The notes under the pieces: model-generated
Database searches by the model: none
The model's input: only the letters and a program-made list of their open reading frames with translations
Told to the model about the DNA's origin: nothing
Part shown: positions 1 through 5,422 of the stretch, in pieces
Layout of the letters: each line of letters starts with the position of its first letter
Position numbering within the stretch: position 1 is the first letter of the stretch
Made by a program: the position numbers and the translations under genes
NCBI GenBank assembly: GCA_030745955.1
Contig: JASLNQ010000112.1
Location: 1-7,218 of the forward strand
Direction: 5' to 3'
DNA from: Dehalococcoidia bacterium
GTDB lineage: Bacteria > Chloroflexota > Dehalococcoidia > UBA1151 > UBA1328
DNA length: 7,218 bases

Positions 1-193
1 GGAGGGAGTTAGAGGGTGGGTGGCGTCGTCGGGCTACGTTGGGTGTGTTCTGGGTGAGTTAGTGGCGTCGCCGGGGTCGTTTCAGGCTGACTGTTTCAAC
101 CCACACCCGTGCCCAGGGGGCACCCGTCTCCTTCCCAGGGAGAGGGGACAGCCGCCCACACGCCCGGGAGTTAGATGAACTGAGGAGAGCTAG
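1..193. other. Leader region upstream of the phage cluster, no convincing gene
   Basis: No complete gene is visible. One frame is open from base 2 to a TGA at 175-177 region, and another is open until a TAG at 60-62, so the 3' end of an upstream gene could lie here, but neither translation resembles a protein I recognise. The stretch contains three copies of GAGTTAG (6-12, 56-62, 168-174), two copies of TGGCGTCG (21-28, 63-70), a hairpin-type dispersed repeat at about 98-150, and a duplicated GAG(T/C)TAGATG motif just before the first phage gene. It most likely holds an intergenic boundary plus the translation leader of the gene at 194. Confidence 0.5.
98..150. repeat. Dispersed GC-rich hairpin (REP-like) repeat, copy 1
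   Basis: The sequence starts with AACCCACACCC, then has a small hairpin GTGCCC-AGG-GGGCAC (109-123). A second imperfect palindrome follows, in which CCC-g-TCTCC (123-131) pairs with GGAGA-g-GGG (139-147) around a 7-base loop, with one G/G mismatch. The CCACACCC plus CTCC…GGAGAGGG design recurs in the opposite orientation at 5943-5979. Such elements are commonly scattered between genes and may act as terminators or mRNA-stabilising hairpins. There is no T tract, so a classical intrinsic terminator is not supported. Confidence 0.5.
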
Positions 194-196
194 ATG
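168..196 (+). promoter_or_regulatory. Ribosome binding site and duplicated start-region motif
   Basis: GAGTTAGATG (168-177) and GAGCTAGATG (187-196) are near-identical 10-mers 19 bases apart. The second contains the start ATG of the first phage gene (194-196), preceded by the Shine-Dalgarno-like GAGGAG (182-187). The first ATG (175-177) opens a two-codon frame, ATG AAC TGA, ending at 183, with GGGAG just upstream. It could be a chance minicistron or a duplicated initiation site. Confidence 0.4.
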
Positions 197-499
197 GAAA
201 CAAAGGTTGTGTCATTCACGCGTCGGGTTGCTATCGCGGGTGAACGGGCCCGCATATCGCGCCAGACCTTGCATCCAAGGAGCGTGGTCCTGCGGGCCTG
301 TGCCAGTAATCGGGGTCGCGTTTTTGTCGGTGACGAGATGGTTACCAGAGGAGATCCCGGGCTAAACCCGGGTCGGGCGCTGGGCATGCGAGGTTATCCG
401 CGTGTCGACCTGACGAAAGTGTTTGTAGATGGCGAGTTCGCCGGAGATGGAGTTGAAGTGACAATTTTGGAATCGCGAGCAAGGGTCAATCAACAGTGA
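194..499 (+). CDS. Small phage structural-type protein, paralogue A
   Basis: This 101-aa protein starts at an ATG with GAGGAG 6-11 bases upstream. I do not recognise a named family. From about residue 24 it shows a beta-rich pattern: a conserved arginine/alanine strand, then 'GRVFVGDEMV' (about 41-50), an 'LNPGRAL' turn and 'DLTKVFVDG'. The next gene has the same pattern, so the two are tandem paralogues. Small beta-sandwich proteins with an N-x-G-x-V-Y-V-G-D motif followed by L-x-P-G are common among head- or tail-associated phage proteins, and that is the inferred role (virion decoration or fibre-base component). The arginine-rich N-terminal 30 residues have no counterpart in the paralogue. 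Its stop overlaps the next start (GTGA), which implies translational coupling. Confidence 0.65.
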   Translation: METKVVSFTRRVAIAGERARISRQTLHPRSVVLRACASNRGRVFVGDEMVTRGDPGLNPGRALGMRGYPRVDLTKVFVDGEFAGDGVEVTILESRARVNQQ

Positions 500-777
500 G
501 TTTGCCAATTGGATCAATAACCGTCGTGTCACCGGGCACTGCCGTGGCTGCCGCGACATCGGGCAACGCAATTTCCGCAGTGAGTTTCCGGGCCCGTGCC
601 GACAACACCGGTGCGGTGTATGTCGGCGACAGCGGGGTGAGCAGCTCGAACGGGTATCGGCTGGAGCCCGGCGATGAGCTGACGCTGTCGTTCCGGGAGA
701 TGATCGACCTCAGGAGGTTCTACGTCGATGCCGATACGGCCAGCGACGCGGTTGACTTTGCGGGAGTGGCAGCTTGA
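496..777 (+). CDS. Small phage structural-type protein, paralogue B
   Basis: This 93-aa protein starts at GTG 496 inside the GTGA overlap with the preceding stop, with AAGGG at 481-485 as a reasonable ribosome site. It has an alanine/serine/valine-rich N terminus (ITVVSPGTAVAAA…), then strands that match paralogue A position by position: 'RARADNTGAVYVGDSGV' (about 32-48), 'LEPGDELTL' and 'DLRRFYVDAD'. The N-x-G-x-V-x-V-G-D and L-x-P-G motifs are typical of small phage accessory structural proteins, so a head- or tail-decoration role is inferred, not shown. Relative to paralogue A it is more acidic and lacks the basic N terminus, so the pair may have diverged after duplication. The stop codon overlaps the TTG start of the fibre-like gene (TTGA). 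Confidence 0.7.
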   Translation: MSLPIGSITVVSPGTAVAAATSGNAISAVSFRARADNTGAVYVGDSGVSSSNGYRLEPGDELTLSFREMIDLRRFYVDADTASDAVDFAGVAA

Positions 778-2159
778 ACAAACCAGATGCGCAGCTCCGG
801 AGGAATCCGCGGATCGTACCGCCCGACCTCCAGCTCAGGTTCGGATATTCACCAAGCGGTGGAATCGAGTACGACAGCGCGGCTGACACCCTGGGCTTTT
901 ACCAGGGCGGGACAGAGCGGGTCGATATCAGTTCGCTGGGTCTTGCCGTCCGAAATGGCGACGGGCTGGTCGTCGGTCACACGGCGCAGGTTACCGGTGA
1001 TGGAGCGTTATCCGAATTTCAAATGCTCGGAACGGGTACGGTAGATTCCAGGGCTATTTTCGGACGATGGTCTGCCGATGAAAATCCTGGCGGTCTGATC
1101 TTCCTCAAGAGTCGTGATCCCGTCATCGCAGACGGGACATTCGCCATCGTCAACGATGGCGATGGGGTCGGCATCCTGCGGTTTGCCGTCGATGATGGCA
1201 CCGATTACAACAGCATCGTGGCCGATTTCCTGGTCCAGGTAGACGGTACACCTGGTGCAAACGACTCACCCGGGCGGATCGTTTTCCGCACGACTGCCGA
1301 TGGCTCCAGCGATGTCACGGAAGCACTGCGCATCGATTCGTCGCAGAACGTCCAGATGCGTAACGAGTCCTACCTGTGGATCGGCCTGGACTCAGCGGCT
1401 ACGGGGTTCGTGGATGCGACTTTAGTGACAGGTTTGGTGATCAACCAGGAGGCTGAGGACGGAAACATCATCGTCTTGAAATCCAGCGACATTACCCAGC
1501 CAGCCACGGGCATTCAGGAAGCAGACACCTACGCTCGATTTTCAAAGATCTCCGGTACAGATGGTGGTCTGAGAGTAGTGGGGGCGACTGACGCTGACGG
1601 TAGCCGTGCACTACTCATGGAAGCCTACTCTGGCGATGCGACCCCCGACGCTACGAACACCAATGCCAGCACGGCAATCGTAGAAACCAATGCGTTCATC
1701 ACGGACGGTGGAACGTCTATTCAGGCCGCAGCCACAGCCGACAACATCTTCGCTGTGAGGAACGCAGGAACCACAGTCTTGCTTGTTGAAGGCGACGGTG
1801 ATCAACATGTGACCACAGTGGACGCCACCAACAGCGACTCTGTAGCAGCAACCGCCCTGGATTATTGGGACGACGCTGGCCTCGTTCGCACGTTGACCGC
1901 CCTCACCCAGAAAGACCTCATTAAAAACAAGTGGGACGAGACACTCCGCTACAACGAACAGTCGCTTATCGACGCAGGGATAATCGGCGAGGCCGGTCTT
2001 GCGAACGGTGCACTGATGAACCAGAGTCAGTTGCTTCGTTTGTACGGTGGTGCAATCTGGCAGGGTGCATCGGCCCACATGAGCCTCGTGGAGCGGGTAG
2101 ACGAACTCGAAGGCCAACTGGCGCTCGCAAACAAGCAATTGGCCGCATTGACGGTATAG
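774..2159 (+). CDS. Phage tail fibre / virion appendage-like protein
   Basis: This 461-aa protein starts at TTG 774, supported by GGGAG at 762-766 with a 7-base spacer and by the TTGA overlap with the upstream stop. The body is rich in Gly, Asp, Ser, Thr and Val and shows no cysteine on reading. It has short repeating beta units, including 'GRIVFRTTADGSSD' near 167-180 followed by 'EALRIDSSQNV'. That phrase pattern (…F.T…dg…t EaLRId..gnV) is typical of phage fibre proteins that precede S74-type chaperone domains. The C terminus (about 380-461) is helical: a 'YNEQSLIDAGI' segment, then a coiled coil at about 436-459 (HMSLVERVDELEGQLALANK). No clear S74 autoproteolytic domain is present, so the helical end may serve as the trimerisation element. 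It probably forms a trimeric appendage or fibre. The host receptor is unknown. Confidence 0.7.
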   Translation: MNKPDAQLRRNPRIVPPDLQLRFGYSPSGGIEYDSAADTLGFYQGGTERVDISSLGLAVRNGDGLVVGHTAQVTGDGALSEFQMLGTGTVDSRAIFGRWSADENPGGLIFLKSRDPVIADGTFAIVNDGDGVGILRFAVDDGTDYNSIVADFLVQVDGTPGANDSPGRIVFRTTADGSSDVTEALRIDSSQNVQMRNESYLWIGLDSAATGFVDATLVTGLVINQEAEDGNIIVLKSSDITQPATGIQEADTYARFSKISGTDGGLRVVGATDADGSRALLMEAYSGDATPDATNTNASTAIVETNAFITDGGTSIQAAATADNIFAVRNAGTTVLLVEGDGDQHVTTVDATNSDSVAATALDYWDDAGLVRTLTALTQKDLIKNKWDETLRYNEQSLIDAGIIGEAGLANGALMNQSQLLRLYGGAIWQGASAHMSLVERVDELEGQLALANKQLAALTV

Positions 2160-2165
2160 GAGGTC
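2158..2165 (+). promoter_or_regulatory. Strong ribosome binding site AGGAGGTC
   Basis: AGGAGGTC overlaps the end of the preceding stop codon and lies 3 bases before the AAAATG start region at 2169. It is the best Shine-Dalgarno match in the window and implies that the 138-aa protein is translated at a high level, as expected for an abundant virion component. Confidence 0.7.
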
Positions 2166-2168
2166 AAA

Positions 2169-2585
2169 ATGCCTTTGGATTTTGGTTCAAATAAAACGAT
2201 TGTGCCAGCGGTGAAGACGCGAAAAGTGGTCGCCACTCGAATCATCATCGATGTTCCGCATCACCGGTCTGCCGGGCCTGAGCAAGGCGGGTTGATTGAC
2301 GATGCGAACGGTGTGGCACCTGGTGGGGTTGGCTACGTCGAGACGGTGGGTCCAGATGTGACATGGGTTGCACTCGATCCCGTGATGCCAGTCGGAGATT
2401 CCAGGTCGATCCGGGTCGAGTTTCTGGACGAAACCGGGCGCAGCTATGCCGCGCGAATCAACGTAAGTGAAGCGACCGTTGCAGGCATTGACGTCGCGGG
2501 TCTCGACTCTGCGCTCAAAGCGGCGGTGTATAACGACGTGTTCCCTGCAAAAGCGAAGTTGCCAACCGGCGGGCAGGTCGTTTAG
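2169..2585 (+). CDS. Uncharacterised phage structural protein
   Basis: This 138-aa protein has an ATG start behind a near-perfect AGGAGGTC ribosome site. I do not recognise the family. It is predicted beta-rich for residues 8-100, with 'VKTRKVVATRIIIDV' (about 15-29) and a strand-turn-strand stretch around 'SRSIRVEFLDETGR' (about 78-91). It ends in a short amphipathic helix ('GLDSALKAAVYNDVF', about 114-128). It sits between the fibre-like gene and the acidic helical protein, in the same direction and with a 9-base gap. Its position and strong translation signal suggest a virion or assembly protein. A role as a small tail or head-completion protein is conceivable but cannot be read from the sequence. 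Confidence 0.6.
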   Translation: MPLDFGSNKTIVPAVKTRKVVATRIIIDVPHHRSAGPEQGGLIDDANGVAPGGVGYVETVGPDVTWVALDPVMPVGDSRSIRVEFLDETGRSYAARINVSEATVAGIDVAGLDSALKAAVYNDVFPAKAKLPTGGQVV

Positions 2586-2948
2586 GTGCCGGAGTCAGAC
2601 GATTTGAACTACCTCGACCACCTGCGCCAGTTCTTCGATGTCGAAGTTGACGACGACGAGTTGAAGGCCCTGGCGGTCCATGCCCTTGCAAACGACATTC
2701 GAAGGCTCAAACCGGCGATTAGCCAGGCCGTCTGGGATTCGCGCCAGGGCAACGCGATCGGGACCGATAACCGGGCTAACAGGCTCCGCGAAGCACGTCA
2801 GTTGCAGGTCCTGTACACCTCAGCGCTGAGCGAATACAGGCAGATAACGAACACACAACCTCCGGCAGAAGCAGTCGCCGGTCATACCGAATCCAACGGG
2901 GGGCCAACGAACAGTGGCGACAGCGACAGCACCGGAGAGCGTCGATAA
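2586..2948 (+). CDS. Uncharacterised acidic helical phage protein
   Basis: This 120-aa protein starts at GTG 2586 directly after the previous TAG, with a weak AGG 8 bases upstream, so re-initiation by terminating ribosomes is likely. The N-terminal 25 residues are very acidic (PESDDLNY…VEVDDDELKA). A helical middle follows ('LANDIRRLKPAISQAVW', about 34-50, and 'NRLREARQLQVLYTSALSEY', about 65-84), and the last 30 residues form a disordered Gly/Ser/Asp/Thr tail. No family is recognised. Its position just before the connector gene fits a small head-morphogenesis, scaffold or assembly protein. Its 3' end overlaps the connector gene by 35 bases, so the disordered tail may partly reflect the constraint of overlapping reading frames. 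Confidence 0.6.
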   Translation: MPESDDLNYLDHLRQFFDVEVDDDELKALAVHALANDIRRLKPAISQAVWDSRQGNAIGTDNRANRLREARQLQVLYTSALSEYRQITNTQPPAEAVAGHTESNGGPTNSGDSDSTGERR

Positions 2949-3780
2949 CACATACCTGCCGATCGACGATCTGAAACAGCGGATGGGGATAACCGGTACA
3001 ACAAACGACGGTGTCCTGTGGATGACGCTCCACGCAGCGAGCCGGGCGGTCGACCGGTACTGCAATCGGCATTTCTTTGTACTCGAACAGACCAGGCTGT
3101 TCGACGTTGACGATCCCGCGCAGGTAACGGTCCCCGACCTGGTTTCGGTTACGGAACTCCTCGAGGACCTCGATGGGGACCGCGTTTTTGAGACGACTCG
3201 GTCAGCAGCGGACTACGCCCTGTATCCACTGAATGCCTTGCCCGGCTCCGAGTCGGGACGACCATACGGTCGGATCAGGTCGGACCTCGGCGTTACGGCT
3301 ACGGCATTTCCGCTGGGACGCAGCCGGTTGAGCATCGAGGGCCGGTGGGGCTACCGGTATCACCTGAAGGACACAGGATCCGTGATTTCATCCGGCGGAG
3401 GTATCAGTGCGTCCGTGACGGTCGTTCCGGTCGATGCCGTTACCGAGCTCCAGGCCGGGATGACGGTCGTGATCGGCGATGAGCAGATGTTCGTTCGGCT
3501 GGTGAGCGGGACCAACGTGACTGTCAAGCGCGGGTTAAACGGATCGGTCGCAACAACCCATGCCGACGCGTCGACGATTTCGTTCGTATCGACACCCGCA
3601 GAAGTCACAGAGGCGACGGCCCTGCTCGCCGCCCGGTACTGGAAGAGCAAGGATGCCACGTGGGGCGGCATGGCGGGAGTTTCCGGGTTCGGGTCGATCA
3701 GGGTGCGACCGGGCTTCGATGCGGAAGTCGAGCAGCTTGTCGGGCCGTTCCGGAAGTTGCCGGTTGGTGTGGGCGTCTGA
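2914..3780 (+). CDS. Phage gp6-type head-tail connector protein with inserted beta domain
   Basis: This 288-aa protein starts at GTG 2914, with a GGGGGG run at 2898-2903 as a possible ribosome site, and overlaps the previous gene by 35 bases. The N terminus reads 'NTYLPIDDLKQRMGI' (about 12-26), then 'AASRAVDRYCNRHFF' (about 41-55). This is the helical signature of the HK97 gp6-like/phage_connect family, which forms a ring under the portal. A 'GRWGYRY' motif (about 143-149) and a C-terminal helix-plus-strand part ('EVTEATALLAARYWKSKDA', then 'SGFGSIRVRPG') complete the fold. Between them, about 160-226, sits a separate beta domain ('LQAGMTVVIGDEQMFVR…VKRGLNGS'), also known as an insert in connector proteins of other phages. 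Family proteins without the insert are usually much shorter. It likely connects head and tail. An ordinary start further downstream would remove the conserved YLPIDDLK region, which favours 2914. Confidence 0.8.
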   Translation: MATATAPESVDNTYLPIDDLKQRMGITGTTNDGVLWMTLHAASRAVDRYCNRHFFVLEQTRLFDVDDPAQVTVPDLVSVTELLEDLDGDRVFETTRSAADYALYPLNALPGSESGRPYGRIRSDLGVTATAFPLGRSRLSIEGRWGYRYHLKDTGSVISSGGGISASVTVVPVDAVTELQAGMTVVIGDEQMFVRLVSGTNVTVKRGLNGSVATTHADASTISFVSTPAEVTEATALLAARYWKSKDATWGGMAGVSGFGSIRVRPGFDAEVEQLVGPFRKLPVGVGV

Positions 3781-4148
3781 TGGACCTGGCTACTGCACAC
3801 ACCGAAATTACGGATGCGCTCGACACGATAACGGGGCTGTTCGTACACGACCATATGCCCGACCAGTTCAGTGAGTTCCCGGCCGTGGCTGTGCGGTTCA
3901 ACGGTGCCAACTACACCGATGCAACGTTCTCGTTCAGCCTGCTGCTTGTTGCGGCTGGCTGGGACGTTGCCGAGACCGAGCTTTCATTGCACCCGTATCT
4001 GGATTCAGCCGGGACTTCATCGATGAAGCTGGCACTCGACACCCATGCGGGTTGCACCGTTGTTACTGCAGGGCCGATAAAGCGGCGGGAGATAGGCGGA
4101 GTGGAGCATTTCACGGCCGAGCTCGAGGTGGTTACCTGCGTTGCCTGA
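3780..4148 (+). CDS. Phage tail-terminator / head-tail joining-like protein
   Basis: This 122-aa protein uses ATG 3780, which overlaps the connector stop by one base (TGATG). A longer in-frame reading from 3660 would lie entirely inside the connector gene and is not needed. The profile is an N-terminal helix ('TAHTEITDALDTI', about 5-17), then a strand with 'EFPAVAVRFNGANY' (about 36-49), 'FSFSLLLVAAGWDVAETELSLH', a helix near 'SSMKLALDTHAG', and a final strand pair ending 'EHFTAELEVVTCVA'. This helix-strand-helix-strand order and length match tail-terminator or neck proteins that cap the tail tube in siphoviruses, and the placement right after the connector supports that. The assignment is by architecture and synteny. 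I cannot tell it from a minor capsid or HK97 gp10-type neck protein. Confidence 0.6.
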   Translation: MDLATAHTEITDALDTITGLFVHDHMPDQFSEFPAVAVRFNGANYTDATFSFSLLLVAAGWDVAETELSLHPYLDSAGTSSMKLALDTHAGCTVVTAGPIKRREIGGVEHFTAELEVVTCVA

Positions 4149-4482
4149 GTTATCTGGTGGGGGATCTGGCGACCAGCCGGTTCGAGAGGGTTCCAGGGTC
4201 TTGGGCGACCAGGTTGCGGCAGAAGACGCCTTTGTTCCGGAGTCAGCAACTCACTCAGGGATCTCGTCCGACCTGAGCGCCATCTGGAACGAGTTGATGA
4301 GCTTGAAGGAGCTTGTCGAGAACGAGCACAATCACAAGCTCAGGCGCATCGAGACCGACCTGCGCTGGACAATGATGCTCGTAGGCGCCCAGTTCGTAAC
4401 GATAATCGGCTCCGCACTGGCGACGCTGGTGGGGGGGGTGAGCGTGCGCCATGTCACCGTTTCGCATTCCCCCTCAACCTAA
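4141..4482 (+). CDS. Coiled-coil plus one-TM small protein, XhlA/holin-like
   Basis: This 113-aa protein starts at TTG 4141, supported by GAGGTG at 4125-4130 (10-base spacer), and overlaps the previous gene by 8 bases. Residues 1-40 are low complexity and Gly/Ser/Glu-rich. Residues about 47-75 form a charged coiled coil ('LKELVENEHNHKLRRIETDL'). A single hydrophobic helix follows at about 77-98 (WTMMLVGAQFVTIIGSALA…). A helical charged region ending in a C-terminal TM is the layout of XhlA-type hemolysin/holin-associated proteins, so a lysis accessory role is plausible. No endolysin is seen next to it. The 14 residues after the TM (VSVRHVTV…) follow a G8 run at 4431-4438 and overlap the transposase remnant. 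With seven G the frame would instead stop at residue 99, right after the TM. Confidence 0.6.
   Translation: MPELSGGGSGDQPVREGSRVLGDQVAAEDAFVPESATHSGISSDLSAIWNELMSLKELVENEHNHKLRRIETDLRWTMMLVGAQFVTIIGSALATLVGGVSVRHVTVSHSPST
4431..4438 (+). repeat. Homopolymer G8 tract near the end of the holin-like gene
   Basis: Eight consecutive G bases lie just before codon 100 of the small membrane protein. Deleting one G would create a TGA (TGA at 4439-4441 in current numbering) directly after 'ATLVGG', giving a 99-aa protein that ends at the membrane segment. The tract also sits at the junction with the transposase-derived sequence. Confidence 0.8.
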
Positions 4483-4720
4483 CCTTACTGAAGTGAAAAG
4501 GGACTCAGTCGAATTCAAACGTCTCTATGGCCGAAGGACGAATGTGGAACGGGTTTTCAATCTGCTCCAGTCGACCCGACGACTCAATACCCATCGGTTC
4601 AGTGGCTTGGATAAGATCAGGCTGCACAGTCTGCTTTCGGTAATTGTGATGCAGGCAAAATAACTCTCCAACCTCCGGGCAGGGAAACCGCTCAGGGAAT
4701 GCGTCCGTAAAGTCGCTTAA
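4451..4720 (+). pseudogene. C-terminal remnant of a DDE transposase
   Basis: The frame from ATG 4451 gives 70 aa to a TAA (4661-4663). The same frame then stays open for 18 more codons ('LSNLRAGKPLRECVRKVA') to a TAA at 4718-4720. The core 'FKRLYGRRTNVERVFNLLQS' (about residues 22-41) carries the Y-x-R-x-x-V-E-R motif around the catalytic Glu of IS4/IS5/IS1182-type DDE transposases, and 'GLDKIRLHSLLSVIVMQA' is the usual last helix. The two aspartates and the rest of the N-terminal part are absent, so it cannot be active. The in-frame stop within otherwise continuous homology could come from a single C-to-T change in a Gln codon (CAA to TAA). The upstream truncation point lies at about 4440-4505, overlapping the end of the phage gene. 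I cannot fix the IS family with certainty. Confidence 0.8.
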
Positions 4721-5074
4721 TCGACGGTCTTCTACCACCGCGACGCCCGCGAACCGTTCCGTGATTATGTTTGCTTTTGGGCGTGTTTCGGGAAATGTTT
4801 GAGTACGGCGTGATTTTGCATCATACATCACCAAATTCATCGTTCGGGTTCTTTCTGCAAGTTCACAGTTAATTCACATCTCCGAGTAAAATGAGTGGAA
4901 GGACATCGTGATCAGACGTAGAAACTTTGACATGATTGATATACCGTGGCATATTCTGCACACATCGCCATAGGGAGTGCGCGCACCTGCATCTGGGTGC
5001 CCACTTCGTTCATCCAACCCGGCAAACCGACTAACCTTTGAACTACAAGACCCACCAGTCTGAGGTATAGCAGG
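4721..5074. other. Gene-free spacer downstream of the transposase remnant
   Basis: No convincing gene is visible on either strand. The first 100 or so bases probably represent the 3' flank and end of the vanished insertion sequence, but I could not identify a terminal inverted repeat because the other end is missing. The segment is noticeably richer in A and T than its neighbours. It contains a candidate promoter (4927-4955) and a weak GCACC…GGTGC stem (4983-5000). It ends with the ribosome site GAGGT (5062-5066) of the next gene. Confidence 0.5.
4927..4955 (+). promoter_or_regulatory. Candidate sigma70-type promoter for the 5075 unit
   Basis: TTGACA (4927-4932) is a perfect -35 hexamer. Seventeen bases later CATATT (4950-4955) matches four of six -10 consensus positions, and the overlapping TATTCT (4952-4957) is an alternative at 19-base spacing. 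It points toward the gene at 5075 and would give a leader of about 110 bases. This is the only strong -35 match found in the non-coding parts. Confidence 0.4.
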
Positions 5075-5422
5075 ATGTTGAACACCCAACAACTTGGGGC
5101 GTTGGATTCGTCTCAGCCCATTGACGACTGGGACGAGATTATTCCCCTTCTACTCGCCTACACGAATCATCAAGATATGCCGAGGATGTTTCGGAATTCG
5201 GTCGCGGCGATTTTACAGTCGCTCGAATCTGGTGCGATAAGTCAAGCCGAGGCAGACCAAACTCTGCGCCTGTTGGCGGAAGCTTATTTGAACATCATAT
5301 TGTCCGAGCGTGGTCCCGCATGGTTGAGAAATAATCCGCACACGAGCGATCCGTTTCGTAGCAACCGTACGTGGTTAGGGCAATATATGAACGTAGGTAT
5401 CAGAAGGATGGCTCATACATGA
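5075..5422 (+). CDS. Uncharacterised small helical protein
   Basis: This 115-aa protein starts at ATG 5075 with GAGGT at 5062-5066 and an 8-base spacer. I do not recognise the family. It appears all-helical and soluble: an acidic start ('DDWDEIIPLLLAY', about 17-29), an amphipathic helix 'MFRNSVAAILQSLESG' (about 38-53), then 'SQAEADQTLRLLAEAYLNIIL' (about 55-76), a helix with many small residues and leucines. The tail is basic and aromatic ('NRTWLGQYMNVGIRRMAH'). No signal peptide, membrane segment or metal-binding motif is visible. Its stop overlaps the ATG of the next gene (ATGA), so the two are co-translated and likely act together, perhaps as a cytosolic partner of the membrane protein. 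Confidence 0.55.
   Translation: MLNTQQLGALDSSQPIDDWDEIIPLLLAYTNHQDMPRMFRNSVAAILQSLESGAISQAEADQTLRLLAEAYLNIILSERGPAWLRNNPHTSDPFRSNRTWLGQYMNVGIRRMAHT

Noticed and set aside
98..150. CRISPR-like or tRNA structure in the leader
   Set aside because: There is only one palindromic unit with no spacers, and no cloverleaf could be drawn. It fits a dispersed hairpin repeat.
1611..2138. Minus-strand 175-aa reading frame with several cysteines
   Set aside because: It is antisense to the fibre-like gene, which has a coherent fibre pattern and good start signals. The cysteines are not in a metal-binding spacing.
3660..3779. Longer 162-aa version of the tail-terminator-like gene starting at 3660
   Set aside because: The added 40 residues lie wholly inside the connector gene in another frame. 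ATG 3780 overlaps its stop in the usual coupled way.
3360..3854. Minus-strand 164-aa reading frame
   Set aside because: It is antisense to the connector gene and has a low-complexity Thr/Ser/Pro composition typical of shadow frames.
4505..4840. Minus-strand 111-aa reading frame
   Set aside because: It is antisense to the transposase remnant, whose plus-strand frame has clear family motifs.
4874..5092. Minus-strand 72-aa reading frame in the spacer
   Set aside because: It has no recognisable motif, an odd composition, and overlaps the promoter and start of the plus-strand gene.
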